The position numbers and the translations under genes are program-made. A stretch of DNA of 43,310 nucleotides from Methylobacterium sp. (GTDB lineage Bacteria; Pseudomonadota; Alphaproteobacteria; Rhizobiales; Beijerinckiaceae). The number at the start of each line of letters is the position of its first letter. Position 1 is the first letter of the stretch. Location: the NCBI GenBank assembly GCA_013823325.1, contig PNLY01000044.1:1-43310 (forward strand). The letters run 5' to 3'. Positions 34,578 to 42,869 of this stretch are shown piece after piece. The notes under the pieces were generated by a model. That model was not told the DNA's origin. It saw nothing but the letters and a program-made list of their open reading frames with translations, and did not search any database.

Positions 34578-34601
34578 GCCAAAGCATATCATCAACACTC
34601 G

Positions 34602-34625
34602 CTTCAATCAATCGATTGATTGAAG
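34602..34625. promoter_or_regulatory. 24-bp perfect palindrome, CecR-type operator
   Basis: The halves CTTCAATCAATC and GATTGATTGAAG are exact reverse complements with no spacer. The site lies 24 nt upstream of the regulator start. The inner part contains repeated ATCAAT/ATTGAT words. It is very probably the autoregulatory site of the exporter operon. Confidence 0.75.
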
Positions 34626-35068
34626 ACTGAGGACATCAAACGCCGACGCGGCCGAATTCGTCTCAAGATGCAGAAAGTTTGTCACGCCCCTCCGCGCTTC
34701 TGCGTATATCAATGGGCGTAGGGCGAAGGCACTCATCGACAACAAGCAAAATGGCCCGGTGAGCCGGCACTTACAGCTCGCGCCAGTCCCGGAACTCCGG
34801 CCCCCGCCCGAAAGCAGACCTCTGCGACGCAGTTGCCGTGACCGCGCGCAAGCGAGGCATTACCGCGTCCGGCTCGGAGGGTGCGGAATCTCGTCGACCT
34901 TGACCGACTCAACCAGGTCGTTAACCCATAAACGTTACGAAGCCGAAACGAGTGGAGAACGAGCTTTTGTCCCCCGAAGACTGCCATCGGATGCCTAACG
35001 GATAACGGACGTTCGGGCAGTGGCCAGGCCGGTCACACCCGCCGCGTGCGCATCCAGTACAAGACGGC
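34626..35068. other. Intergenic region with no supported gene
   Basis: This stretch of about 440 nt lies between the CecR operon and the YiaV gene. Short open frames of 79 and 84 codons on opposite strands overlap each other, have no ribosome site and show no family motif. I see no tRNA, terminator or insertion sequence. It may be decayed DNA, like the neighbouring accessory region. Confidence 0.5.
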
Positions 35069-36010
35069 TTAGAACGGGTTGACGTAATTCGTGATCGCGA
35101 TCTGGCGCAGAAGTACTTTGCGGATCACGTGGGCGGCCGCGACCCGGTCCGTGAAGATGGCGGCGTCACCGGCACTGCCGGCGGGCAGGGTCCGGGCGAA
35201 GACCTCATCGTCTAGTTTGACCCGCACGGCGAATGGAGCCGCCTGTATCGCCTTCGGTGTCACCGCCAGGCCGGATGCCTGCACCTGGCCGCTGGCGATC
35301 GCCTGGAACACGCTTTCGACCTTGCCGGTGTAGATGGTGCCCGGACTGAACTTGAAGGTGAGCTCGACCGGCTGACCGGAAGCGATATAGCGGGCGTCGA
35401 CTTGATTGATCTCGACACCGACGATGGTCTCCGAGGTGTCTATGAAGGCCATGGCTGGCGCGAGTGGCAGGTTCGCAACCCGGGCGCCCTTCCTCAAAGC
35501 TAGATTGGTCACATAGCCGTCTGCCGGTGCGCGAACCGTCGTCTTCTCCAGGTTCCACCTGGCTCCTTCCAGCTGCGCCTTGAGCTGGTCGACGGTAGCC
35601 TGCCGCTCCTCGACGTCGAAGGCGCGTCCCGTGCCGCTGTTCTGCAATTGCGACATCTGCGCAAGCCGTGTCTCGGCCAGCTTCAGCTGCGCATCGATCG
35701 TGTCCACCTGGGACTGGAAAGGCACTGGATCGATCTTGAAGAGCACGTCTCCGGCCTTGAGGGGAGCGTTCGCCCTCGCCGCGACCTCGACGACTTCTCC
35801 CGCGACATCCGGAACGATAGCGACCGAGTTGCGAAACACAAGCGCTGAGCCCTGCGGCGCGCCCCAGTTCATCGGAATGAAGAGACCGATCATCAGCAAC
35901 AGGAAGACGATGACCGGCGACACCTTCCAGAAGGTGTTGAACGGCACGACTTTCGTCTTCACCAGCACGAAGAGCAGCGCCAGGTAGACATTGAGGAGGA
36001 CGACGATCAT
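35069..36010 (-). CDS. HlyD-family membrane protein, YiaV-like
   Basis: This membrane-fusion-type protein of 313 aa has two N-terminal transmembrane helices (about 2-17 and 28-46). Its lipoyl halves are AIVPDVAGEVVEVAARANAPLKAGD and TTVRAPADGYVTNLALRKG, around a short coiled-coil hairpin, with a C-terminal beta-barrel. It overlaps the DUF3302 gene by 4 nt, the same order as E. coli yiaW-yiaV. No transporter subunit is adjacent. The exact role of YiaV proteins is unknown, though an envelope or efflux role is usually assumed. Confidence 0.88.
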   Translation of the reverse strand: MIVVLLNVYLALLFVLVKTKVVPFNTFWKVSPVIVFLLLMIGLFIPMNWGAPQGSALVFRNSVAIVPDVAGEVVEVAARANAPLKAGDVLFKIDPVPFQSQVDTIDAQLKLAETRLAQMSQLQNSGTGRAFDVEERQATVDQLKAQLEGARWNLEKTTVRAPADGYVTNLALRKGARVANLPLAPAMAFIDTSETIVGVEINQVDARYIASGQPVELTFKFSPGTIYTGKVESVFQAIASGQVQASGLAVTPKAIQAAPFAVRVKLDDEVFARTLPAGSAGDAAIFTDRVAAAHVIRKVLLRQIAITNYVNPF

Positions 36011-36252
36011 GGCGCGGGAACCCGGCGCGGGTTTGTCGGTACGTCGACATAGGCCCAGATCAGGACGACGGGCCAGAGCACGAAGCCGAGGAACAGGGTG
36101 ACCCAGCCGCCGACTGTGACGGCCTCGGCCCATGGGTGGTTGCGCTTGCGGGCTATGACGCCGGGCAGCGATCCCATGAAGGCGATGACGATGACCGTGC
36201 TAACGATCAGCACGACCAGGACGATCCAGGCGAAGATATCGAGCGGCGCCAT
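36007..36252 (-). CDS. DUF3302 membrane protein, YiaW-like
   Basis: This is a small inner-membrane protein of 81 aa with two transmembrane helices (about 8-28 and 45-68) flanking a basic cytoplasmic loop (GVIARKRNHPWAEAV). The sequence fits DUF3302. Its stop overlaps the YiaV start by 4 nt, so the two are almost certainly partners. It lies 7 nt after the DUF1254 remnant and probably shared its promoter, so loss of that promoter may affect both. Confidence 0.87.
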   Translation of the reverse strand: MAPLDIFAWIVLVVLIVSTVIVIAFMGSLPGVIARKRNHPWAEAVTVGGWVTLFLGFVLWPVVLIWAYVDVPTNPRRVPAP

Positions 36253-36259
36253 GGCGATC

Positions 36260-36586
36260 TCAGCTCGCCGGCCGTGCGTCGGGGAACTTCCACCGGCCGC
36301 TCAGGATCTCAGCCTTCGGGCGGTACAGCCGGACCATGTAGTTCCAGTCCTTCATGATTGGCAGACAGTTCGGCACCTTCCCATCGCAGCCTCCGAACCT
36401 GACCGTCACCGAGCCGTCCGGGTCCTTCGCCGCCGTAATGTTGTTGAGCGAATAGGCGTTTAGGTCGTTCTTCTGGTAATAGCCCTCGCCGTTATAGAGG
36501 CTGATCGACCAGAAGCCGTTGACCGGCACGTCCTTGACGTTGAGCACGTAGTTTGTCGCCCCGTCATTCTTCGGCGGAGTCACGTT
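36260..36586 (-). pseudogene. DUF1254/DUF1214 protein, C-terminal remnant
   Basis: This is about 107 residues of a DUF1214 domain: [60 protein letters not shown] and RPKAEILSGRWKFPDARPAS. Complete proteins of the family are roughly 330-480 aa with an upstream DUF1254 domain. Everything before VTPPKNDG is missing, and an IS5-type transposase fragment begins exactly there, so the gene was cut. The GTG at 36583 is simply an internal Val codon. Confidence 0.85.
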
Positions 36587-36850
36587 GATGGCGGATCACC
36601 ATCCTCTTCGACCGAACAAGCATCGAGAAATGCCGCGCGTAGATGATCGGCGTATTCTGAACGGTATCCTCTGGGTTTTGCGCTCCGGTGCGCCGTGGAA
36701 AGACCTGCCGGGTGGAAAGACCTGCCGGAGCGCTATGGCCCCGAGCGCCGGCACCGCGCGCGAGGGCAGCATCGAGATGATCGATAGCACTTCCGTACGC
36801 GCATATCAGCAAGCTGCGACGACAAGGGTCCACGCCATATCGGGCAGCGA
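36587..36850 (+). mobile_element. IS5-family transposase relic
   Basis: The frame reads [19 protein letters not shown] and [19 protein letters not shown], the start of an IS5/IS427-type transposase. A 17-nt tandem duplication (36695-36711 and 36712-36728) then shifts the frame, and the next piece reads [17 protein letters not shown], a later catalytic-domain motif (the D of IDST). The intervening 30-40 residues and most of the C-terminus are missing. No terminal inverted repeats were found. The element is inactive and marks the break in the DUF1254 gene. Confidence 0.8.
36695..36728 (+). repeat. 17-bp perfect tandem duplication in the IS relic
   Basis: The unit GTGGAAAGACCTGCCGG occurs twice head to tail with no mismatch. 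Because 17 is not a multiple of three it shifts the transposase frame. The lack of divergence suggests a recent event. Confidence 0.9.
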
Positions 36851-37003
36851 CAGGTTGATACTCCGGCCAACGCAGCTGCGAAAGGATACAGAAGGCGAAG
36901 GAGCGGAAGTTCCGGGATCATCGATCTGCGCGAAACTGGGCTATCCAAGGCCGATCCGAATGTATGCCCCGAAGCCAGACCGAGCGGATATTCACCGCTC
37001 AAT

Positions 37004-38194
37004 TCAGGCGGCTCGTCCGCCAGTTTGAACCACGGCAAGTGCATCTTCGGCGATGACCGCTTCCTCGTCGGTAGGGATCACGAAAGCCGCAACACGGGCA
37101 CCAGCCCGGCTGATCAGCGGCGCGCTGGCGGCATTGGCGGCCTCGTCGAGTTCGAGGCCGAGCCATTTCAGTCGTTCCACCACAGCTCTTCGGATCGGCG
37201 GCTGGTGCTCGCCGATGCCGGCCGTGAAGACGATGGCATCGAGCCCCCCCAGCGTCGCCGCGAGCCGGCTGACCTCTCCCGCAATGCGGAAGCAGAAGAG
37301 ATCGAGCGCCTCGCGTGCCTCGGGCTTGTCGCTGTCGATTAGCTCGCGGCTGTCGGCGCTGATGCCGGAAACGCCGAGCAGGCCGCTACGCCGGTAGAGC
37401 AGATCCTCCAACCGGCCGGCATCATAGCCCTCCGCGAGCAGGTGCAGCAGGACGCCGGGGTCGAGCGCCCCGCAGCGCGTCGCCATCGGGATGCCATCGA
37501 GCGCCGAGAAGCCCATCGAGGTATCTCGGCTGACGCCACCTTCCAGTCCGCAGAGGCTGGCGCCACTGCCGAGATGTGCCACCACGACGCGGCCTTTTGC
37601 GAGCGCAGGCTCGCGGCGCGCCAGCTCGCCGGCGATGAAGCGATAGGACAAGCCGTGGAAGCCGTAGCGCCTTATGCCCTGGTCGTGCATCGCTCGAGGG
37701 ATGGCGAAGCGGCGCACGATATCGGCATGGGTCCGGTGGAACGCCGTATCGAAGGACGCCGTCTGCGGCAGCTCCGGGCGCAGACGGCGGATCGCTCGGA
37801 TCAGCCCGAGCCCTTGCGGCTGATGGAGTGGCGCTAGAGGCACCAGCGCCTCGAGGGCCTCCAGCGCGGCATCGTCGACGCGGACGGGGCCGCCAAAGCT
37901 GTCGCCGCCATGGACGATGCGGTGGCCCATCGCAACGACGCTGCCGAGGTCGAAATGCCAGGAGAGTCGCCGGAAGGCCTCGCCGAGCACGATGTCGAGC
38001 GCGTCGCCGGGCTTCGCTTCAAGAGCGATATCGAAGGTGTCGGGCCCCTCGGTCAGCCGGAAGCGCAAGGGCGGCTCGCGGAAGTCGATCACGCCCTTGC
38101 CCACCCGCTTCGGCCCGGCCTCCGTCAACGCGAACAGACCGATCTTCACCGTCGAGGAGCCGGCATTGAAGGTGACGAGAAGCCGCTCGCTCAT
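37004..38194 (-). CDS. ackA: Acetate kinase
   Basis: AckA makes acetate and ATP from acetyl-phosphate, reversibly, in the cytoplasm. The 396-aa protein has family motifs: [13 protein letters not shown] at the N-terminus, [37 protein letters not shown] (phosphate loop) and FTAGIGEH near the end. It overlaps the upstream MaoC-Pta gene by 4 nt, so the pair is coupled and forms the acetyl-CoA to acetate pathway. The 3' end lies close to the IS relic but is complete. Confidence 0.95.
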   Translation of the reverse strand: MSERLLVTFNAGSSTVKIGLFALTEAGPKRVGKGVIDFREPPLRFRLTEGPDTFDIALEAKPGDALDIVLGEAFRRLSWHFDLGSVVAMGHRIVHGGDSFGGPVRVDDAALEALEALVPLAPLHQPQGLGLIRAIRRLRPELPQTASFDTAFHRTHADIVRRFAIPRAMHDQGIRRYGFHGLSYRFIAGELARREPALAKGRVVVAHLGSGASLCGLEGGVSRDTSMGFSALDGIPMATRCGALDPGVLLHLLAEGYDAGRLEDLLYRRSGLLGVSGISADSRELIDSDKPEAREALDLFCFRIAGEVSRLAATLGGLDAIVFTAGIGEHQPPIRRAVVERLKWLGLELDEAANAASAPLISRAGARVAAFVIPTDEEAVIAEDALAVVQTGGRAA

Positions 38195-39594
38195 GCCGGC
38201 ACCGTCAGGGGCCGGCTATGGGCGGCGACAAGTTTCGCCAGCGCGGCCGAGGCGATGCGCGTCTTCAGGGAGTCGGCCCGGCTCGTCAGGATGATCGGCA
38301 CGCGCGCGCCGAGCACGAGCCCGGCAGCATCAGCATTGGCAAAGTAGATCAACTGCTTGGCGAGCATGTTGCCGGCCTCCAGATCGGGCACGAGCAGGAT
38401 GTCGGCCTGTCCGGCGACCGGAGAGACGATGCCCTTAGTCCGTGCTGCTTCCGGGCTGATCGCGTTGTCGAAGGCGAGCGGACCGTCGACCTTCGCCCCG
38501 GTGATCTGGCCCCGCGCCGCCATCACGGTAAGCGCGGCGGCATCGAGCGTCGAAGGCATCCTGTCATTGACGGTCTCGACCGCAGCAAGCACTGCGACCA
38601 ACGGCTGCTCCAGCCCGAGCACATGCAGCATGTCGATTGCGTTCTGGCAGATATCGCGCTTCTGCATCAGCGTCGGCACGATATTGACTGCCGCATCCGT
38701 CACGATCAGCGGCTTGGAATAGGCCGGCAGGCTCATCGCATAGACATGGCTGATGCGACGCTCCGTCTTCAGGCCCGAGCCAGGGGCCACGACGGCGCCC
38801 AGTAGTTCATCCGTGTGCAGGCTGCCCTTCACGAGGGTCGCAACCCGCCCCGCCACGGCGAGCTCGACAGCGCGCGCGGCAGCGGCATGGCTATGTGGGG
38901 CGGGCTCGATCGCGATCCCATCGAGCGAGACGCCGGCCTTCTCCGCGGCAGCCTGGATCTTCGCCTCCGGGCCGATGAGGATCGGCTGCAACAGCCCTTC
39001 GTCACGAACCTCGATCGCTGCGAGGATTGCTTCCGGTGAGCAGGGATGGACGATCGCGGCGCTCAGGGACGGCAGGGCGCAAGCTTGCGCCACGATGCTG
39101 TCGTAGCGGTCGGAATGTTTCAGCGTGACCTCGGGCAGACGCAGGCGCGGCCAGCTCACGCGCTGGCCGGGCGCCTTCACCGTAGCGGCCCCTGAGAGCA
39201 CCGTCTCGCCCCGCTGGTTGGTACAGACCGTATCGAGCACGACCGTTCGCTTCGAGGCCTCCTTGCTCCGGACCGTGACGGTCACCGTGATGGTATCGCC
39301 GGGGGTGACCGGCTTCAGGAAGTGCAGATCCTGCCCGAGATAGATCGTGCCCGGGCCGGGCAGCTTGGTACCGAGCACCGCCGAGACCAGCGCCGCGGTC
39401 CACATCCCATGCGCCACGACATGCCCGAACGGATCGCCAGCCGCGAAGGCCGCATCCAGATGGGCGGGATTTGCATCTCCCGAGACGGCAGCGAACAGTT
39501 CGATATCATCGATGCGGACGATACGGACCAGCGAGGCGCTTTCGCCGATGGCGACCTCGTCGAAAGTCCGGTTCGTGAGGAGTTCCTGGTCCAC
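38191..39594 (-). CDS. MaoC-like hydratase fused to phosphate acetyl/butyryltransferase
   Basis: This 467-aa protein has two domains. An N-terminal MaoC hot-dog domain (about 10-130) contains the hydratase motif DANPAHLDAAFAAGDPFGHVVAHGMW. A C-terminal phosphotransacetylase domain (about 165-465) has VKGSLHTDELLGAVV, ISHVYAM, PLIVTDAAVNIVPTL and GPLAFDNAIS. It is annotated in many Rhizobiales as a bifunctional enoyl-CoA hydratase/phosphate acetyltransferase and nearly always precedes ackA. It supplies acetyl-phosphate to acetate kinase. The start is a GTG at 39594 with AGGTGA 5 nt upstream. In relatives a PHA-synthase-like gene stands immediately upstream; here only a remnant does. Confidence 0.92.
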   Translation of the reverse strand: MDQELLTNRTFDEVAIGESASLVRIVRIDDIELFAAVSGDANPAHLDAAFAAGDPFGHVVAHGMWTAALVSAVLGTKLPGPGTIYLGQDLHFLKPVTPGDTITVTVTVRSKEASKRTVVLDTVCTNQRGETVLSGAATVKAPGQRVSWPRLRLPEVTLKHSDRYDSIVAQACALPSLSAAIVHPCSPEAILAAIEVRDEGLLQPILIGPEAKIQAAAEKAGVSLDGIAIEPAPHSHAAAARAVELAVAGRVATLVKGSLHTDELLGAVVAPGSGLKTERRISHVYAMSLPAYSKPLIVTDAAVNIVPTLMQKRDICQNAIDMLHVLGLEQPLVAVLAAVETVNDRMPSTLDAAALTVMAARGQITGAKVDGPLAFDNAISPEAARTKGIVSPVAGQADILLVPDLEAGNMLAKQLIYFANADAAGLVLGARVPIILTSRADSLKTRIASAALAKLVAAHSRPLTVPA

Positions 39595-39599
39595 GTCTC

Positions 39600-39883
39600 A
39601 CCTTTGCGTCACATAGGGTGTCGGCACGCCGCAGTGCGGCTCGCAGCCGCATCCGACGCAGCTGATTTCGGGGGTACGATCTGGCCGTCGGATGGTAGCG
39701 ACCGGGCCATTCCGTCCAAATCCGCCATGACGCCCCTTGCTTGTCCATGCCGCACCGAACCGTTCGTCGGTTTTGAGGCAGATATCGCCAGTGACGTTCA
39801 GCGTGGCCAAGCTCGCTGACGATGCCGACATCGTGTCCGCTGCGCATCAGCGCGAACGTCAGGTCGGCGTCAGTCAGCATGCT
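39600..39883 (-). pseudogene. PHA-synthase-like (PhaC) C-terminal remnant
   Basis: On the minus strand from about 39880 the frame reads LTDADLTFALMRSGHDVGIV and SELGHAERHWRY, matching the C-terminal block of PHA/PHB synthase-family proteins (TDxxVTFxLTSGGHNAGIVSEPGH). GASWRIWTEWPGRYH then parallels the family's GSWWPAWxxWL. In another frame the stretch ends in PTPYVTQR, resembling the family end APGxYVxQ, so at least one frameshift has occurred. The first three quarters of the gene are absent. The position directly upstream of maoC-pta matches the gene order in related genomes. Confidence 0.72.
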
Positions 39884-39979
39884 CGACTCATGGCTTCCGG
39901 ACCAACCCGGTTCGTAATGAGGAATGCGTAGCCTCTTCCTTTGAGAGCTTCGCAACCATGCGCTTCGACACCGACGCGC

Positions 39980-39999
39980 GCTTTGAGCTTGGTCAAAGC
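39980..39999. promoter_or_regulatory. FNR/FixK-type box 1
   Basis: GCTTTGA-N6-TCAAAGC is a perfect 7+7 dyad containing the FNR/FixK core TTGA-N6-TCAA (39983-39996). TATTTT at 40019-40024 is a candidate -10 element, giving a start near 40031 and placing the box centre at -41.5, the class II activator position. An AGGGG ribosome site then precedes the ATG at 40050. Confidence 0.7.
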
Positions 40000-40049
40000 C
40001 GATCCCTCTTCGCCCCTGTATTTTTACGGGCGTAGATCAGGGGTGGCCC

Positions 40050-40604
40050 ATGAAGGCGACGATTCTGAACGCTGCGAACCGCGCCCGTATCGAGGAACGC
40101 TCCCCCTACCTCGTAGCTGCCTCGATCGGATGGTGCGGCCGGCGACGTGACGGCAGCGCTCGAGATGCGAGTCCCGATGGCTTCGGTGCGGCCGCTCACA
40201 TCCTCGCACTGATGCAACGGGCGATCAATCGTCGCGTGGCGCAGCGAACTCGTCTTCTGCGGCGCTTCGGCGACGAAATCCTGTCTCCCTCAAGAGCAGA
40301 AGCCGGTGCCCGCCGGTTCGATGAGGTCTTCGCGGTCGATATCGGCGTCTTCGAAATAAAGTTCACTCTCAATTTCCTGATGAATCTGACCTACTCCCTT
40401 GGCAGTCTGCTGGTACTCGGTATCGGCTGTGTGCTGGCGGTTCGGGGACAGACCGAAATCGCAACCGTCGTCACCTTCCTGTCCGCCACAACCAAGATCG
40501 TCGATCCCTGGAACGACATTGTCGACTGGGCGCGTGGCCTCGCGATGACGACCGTGAAATACGATCTCATCGTCGGGGGGCTGGGAATGGGGCCGACCAG
40601 ATGA
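40050..40604 (+). pseudogene. ABC-transporter transmembrane-domain fragment
   Basis: The frame is open for 184 codons. From about codon 53 it resembles the end of an ABC transporter membrane domain: QRAINRRVAQRTRLLRRFGD, the helix LNFLMNLTYSLGSLLVLGIG and TEIATVVTFLSATTKIVDPW, followed by VKYDLI. Neither the earlier helices nor an ATP-binding domain is present. The first 50 codons look like unrelated or scrambled sequence. It sits under an apparently intact FNR-type promoter and ribosome site, so a short membrane peptide may still be made. Confidence 0.6.
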
Positions 40605-40674
40605 AATCAGCCTCCCGCGAACTGGTCCTGGTAAACTTGATTCAACGCAGCGCCGCGAGAGAACAGACGTGCGT

Positions 40675-40688
40675 TTGACGAAAATCAA
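40675..40688. promoter_or_regulatory. FNR/FixK-type box 2, upstream of usp
   Basis: TTGA-CGAAAA-TCAA matches the FNR/FixK core exactly and ends 64 nt before the usp ATG. A class II start would be near 40723; the -10 there (CTCGAT, 40711-40716) is weak. Confidence 0.6.
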
Positions 40689-40752
40689 TGTGGTCGACGA
40701 GCTTCCGTCGCTCGATGGCGCCTCAGGAACAGCTATCGACGCGGAGGTCGGC

Positions 40753-41643
40753 ATGAACGACATCACTCTCTCTTCAAGCACCGTGGCGAAGGCACAGGCC
40801 GTTCGCGGCACGACCTATCGCGACATTGCAATCCACCTCGATGGTTCTCCGGAAGATGAGTTCCGACTGGCTCACGCCGAAGCACTCGCCGTGGACTTCT
40901 CGGCTCGCATGACCGGGATATTGACGAACCTCCTGCCCGATCCTGCCCTCTTCGCCGGCGATTTCGGCATTTCCGCAATCGGCCAATTGGTCGATGCCGT
41001 GACGAAGGAAGGGGACGTCAGCGAGATGCGGCTTCGCCAACGTCTGGCGCGCCTCGATCCCGCGCACGAGGTACGCCGGCTCGATGCATTCCCCGGGCTT
41101 CTCGAACAGGCCGTCGCCAGTGAAGCCCGCTGGAACGACCTCTTCATCGCAACCTGTCCGCGCGATGACGAGCATGGCCGCTGGCGGCCCTTGATTGAGA
41201 GCGTGATGTTCGATGGCGGCAGAGGCCTCCTGCTGCTGCCGCCAAAGCTCACATCGTGCTCTCCCATCAGGACTGTCCTGGTCGGCTGGACCGACACGCG
41301 GCAGAGCGCCCGAGCCGTCGCCGAGGCCCTGCCTCTGATCGCTCAGGCGACACAAGTCCATATCGTCACGGTCAGGGAGGAGGCCCATGGGCGGATGGGA
41401 GGTGCCGAAATCCTCGCCGACATCAGTGCCCATCTTGCCAGGCACGGCGTCGAGGCGACGGCAACCGTCCTCAGCACGGAGACGTCGCCGACCGAAGCGC
41501 TCCTCGCCGAAGCACGGAGAATTTCAGCGGACCTGATCGTTGTCGGCGCCTACGGCCATTCGCGCTTCAGGGAATGGGTGCTGGGCGGCGTGACTGCGGA
41601 TCTGCTCGACCTGTCCCCTGTCCCGCTTTTCCTCGCCCATTAG
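40753..41643 (+). CDS. Universal stress protein, tandem-Usp type
   Basis: This 296-aa cytoplasmic protein has a degenerate N-terminal Usp half (about 20-150, YRDIAIHLDGSPEDEFRLAHAEALA) and a well-conserved C-terminal UspA domain (about 170-296). The latter has TVLVGWTDTRQSARAVAEALP and the nucleotide-loop motif IVVGAYGHSRFREWVLGG, then V-P-L-F-LAH at the end. The ATP-binding pattern G-x2-G-x9-G-(S/T) is only partly kept (GAYGHSRFREWVLGGVT). The start at 40753 has GGAGG 5 nt upstream; an in-frame GTG at 40669 would place the FNR box inside the gene. Usp genes are typical FNR/FixK targets in low oxygen. Confidence 0.92.
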   Translation: MNDITLSSSTVAKAQAVRGTTYRDIAIHLDGSPEDEFRLAHAEALAVDFSARMTGILTNLLPDPALFAGDFGISAIGQLVDAVTKEGDVSEMRLRQRLARLDPAHEVRRLDAFPGLLEQAVASEARWNDLFIATCPRDDEHGRWRPLIESVMFDGGRGLLLLPPKLTSCSPIRTVLVGWTDTRQSARAVAEALPLIAQATQVHIVTVREEAHGRMGGAEILADISAHLARHGVEATATVLSTETSPTEALLAEARRISADLIVVGAYGHSRFREWVLGGVTADLLDLSPVPLFLAH

Positions 41644-41734
41644 CCCGGCCAAGGCCGGTAGCGCCTGCCCGCTTCCGTTGGCGACGGCCCGCCTACATAG
41701 CCGTCATATTGCTGAGGCTCGTCGCGAAGCGGCT

Positions 41735-42868
41735 TCACGCGAAGATCACCTTTCGGAAGCGGGCGAGCGCGACAGCGAAATAGGCGACGCCGATCGCGAC
41801 GATCTTCGCGATCTCGGGCCAGACGACGTCGAGCCCGGCGCCGCGATAGAGCACGCCTTGCGAAAAGGCGACGAAATGCGGCGTCGGCGAAAAGATCCGC
41901 ATGATCCATTGCAGCCAGATCGGCATGCTTTCCATCGGCGTCGTCGCGCCCGAGAGCAGCTGCGTGACGACGAAGACCGGGATGGCGAGCAGGCCGAACT
42001 GCCCCATCGTCGTCGCCAGCGTACCAAGCAGGATACCGAGCGCCGCCACCGCGAAGGCATAGATCGCCGTTCCCAGCACGAAGAGCAGGAGCGAGCCGGC
42101 GATCGGCACACCCAGCGCCCCTTCGACCACGAAGACGAGCGAGGCCACGGCCGCGATCAAGATGACCAGCGCGTTCGCGGTCATCTTGGCGAGCATGATC
42201 TCCACCGGCGTGATCGGCATCACCAGGAGATGCTCGACCGTGCCCTGCTCGCGCTCGCGGATCAGCGCCGCGCCGGTCAGGATAATGGCCAGCAAGGTGA
42301 CGTTGTTCAGCACTTGCATCACCGAGCTGAACCAACCGGAATCGAGATTGGGATTGAAGCGCGCCCGAACCACCAGGTTGATCGGCAGAGAGGTCGTCGT
42401 CTCTCGCCCGGCCTGCCGGTTGGCGATCTCCTGCGCGATGATCTGCTGGATATAGACCGCGCCGTTGCCGGCCTGGGTCATCGCGGTGGCGTCGATATTG
42501 AGCTGCACGGCCGTCTGCCGCCCGGCCAGCAGGTCCGCCTGGAACCGGGGCGGGATTTCCAGCACGAAGACGAGACGGCCGGAATTCATCTCGGCGTCGA
42601 TCTCATTGGCAGCGATGCGTTTCGAGACCTTGAACAGCGGCGGGCCGAAAGCGCCGAGCAGGCTGCGCGAGAACTCGGACTGGTCCTCGTCGACGATCCC
42701 GATGGTAAGGTCGCGCGCCTCCAGTTTCACACCCGTTGCAACCGTGTAGACGGCAACGGTGAAGGTATAGGCCACCAATACCAGCATGATCGGATCGGCC
42801 CTGAGGCTGCGCAGCTCCTTCACCACCAGGCGCAGGATGTTCTGGAGATGGATCAAGAGCACGGCCAT
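41735..42868 (-). CDS. ABC-2 permease, YhhJ-like
   Basis: This is an inner-membrane exporter permease of 377 aa. It has one N-terminal helix (about 25-43), a periplasmic domain (about 45-175), and five C-terminal helices with REREQGTVEHLLVMPITPVEIMLAKM and LLSGATTPMESMPIWLQWIM. It begins one nucleotide after the stop of the RbbA-like gene, the order seen in E. coli yhiI-rbbA-yhhJ. The ATG at 42868 is preceded by AGGAAG. Partner subunits lie at and beyond the window edge. It is convergent with usp. Confidence 0.92.
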   Translation of the reverse strand: MAVLLIHLQNILRLVVKELRSLRADPIMLVLVAYTFTVAVYTVATGVKLEARDLTIGIVDEDQSEFSRSLLGAFGPPLFKVSKRIAANEIDAEMNSGRLVFVLEIPPRFQADLLAGRQTAVQLNIDATAMTQAGNGAVYIQQIIAQEIANRQAGRETTTSLPINLVVRARFNPNLDSGWFSSVMQVLNNVTLLAIILTGAALIREREQGTVEHLLVMPITPVEIMLAKMTANALVILIAAVASLVFVVEGALGVPIAGSLLLFVLGTAIYAFAVAALGILLGTLATTMGQFGLLAIPVFVVTQLLSGATTPMESMPIWLQWIMRIFSPTPHFVAFSQGVLYRGAGLDVVWPEIAKIVAIGVAYFAVALARFRKVIFA

Positions 42869-42869
42869 C

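Noticed and set aside
34896..34910. TTGA-N5-TCAA resembling an FNR box
   Set aside because: The spacing is 5 nt instead of 6 and no gene starts suitably near it.
34733..34998. Two small overlapping open frames in the 34.6-35.1 kb gap
   Set aside because: They lie on opposite strands with no ribosome site, no hydrophobic pattern and no recognisable domain.
40636..40644. TTGATTCAA upstream of usp
   Set aside because: It is a short palindrome with only one central base, not the 6-nt spacing needed by FNR/FixK; the box at 40675-40688 is the better candidate.
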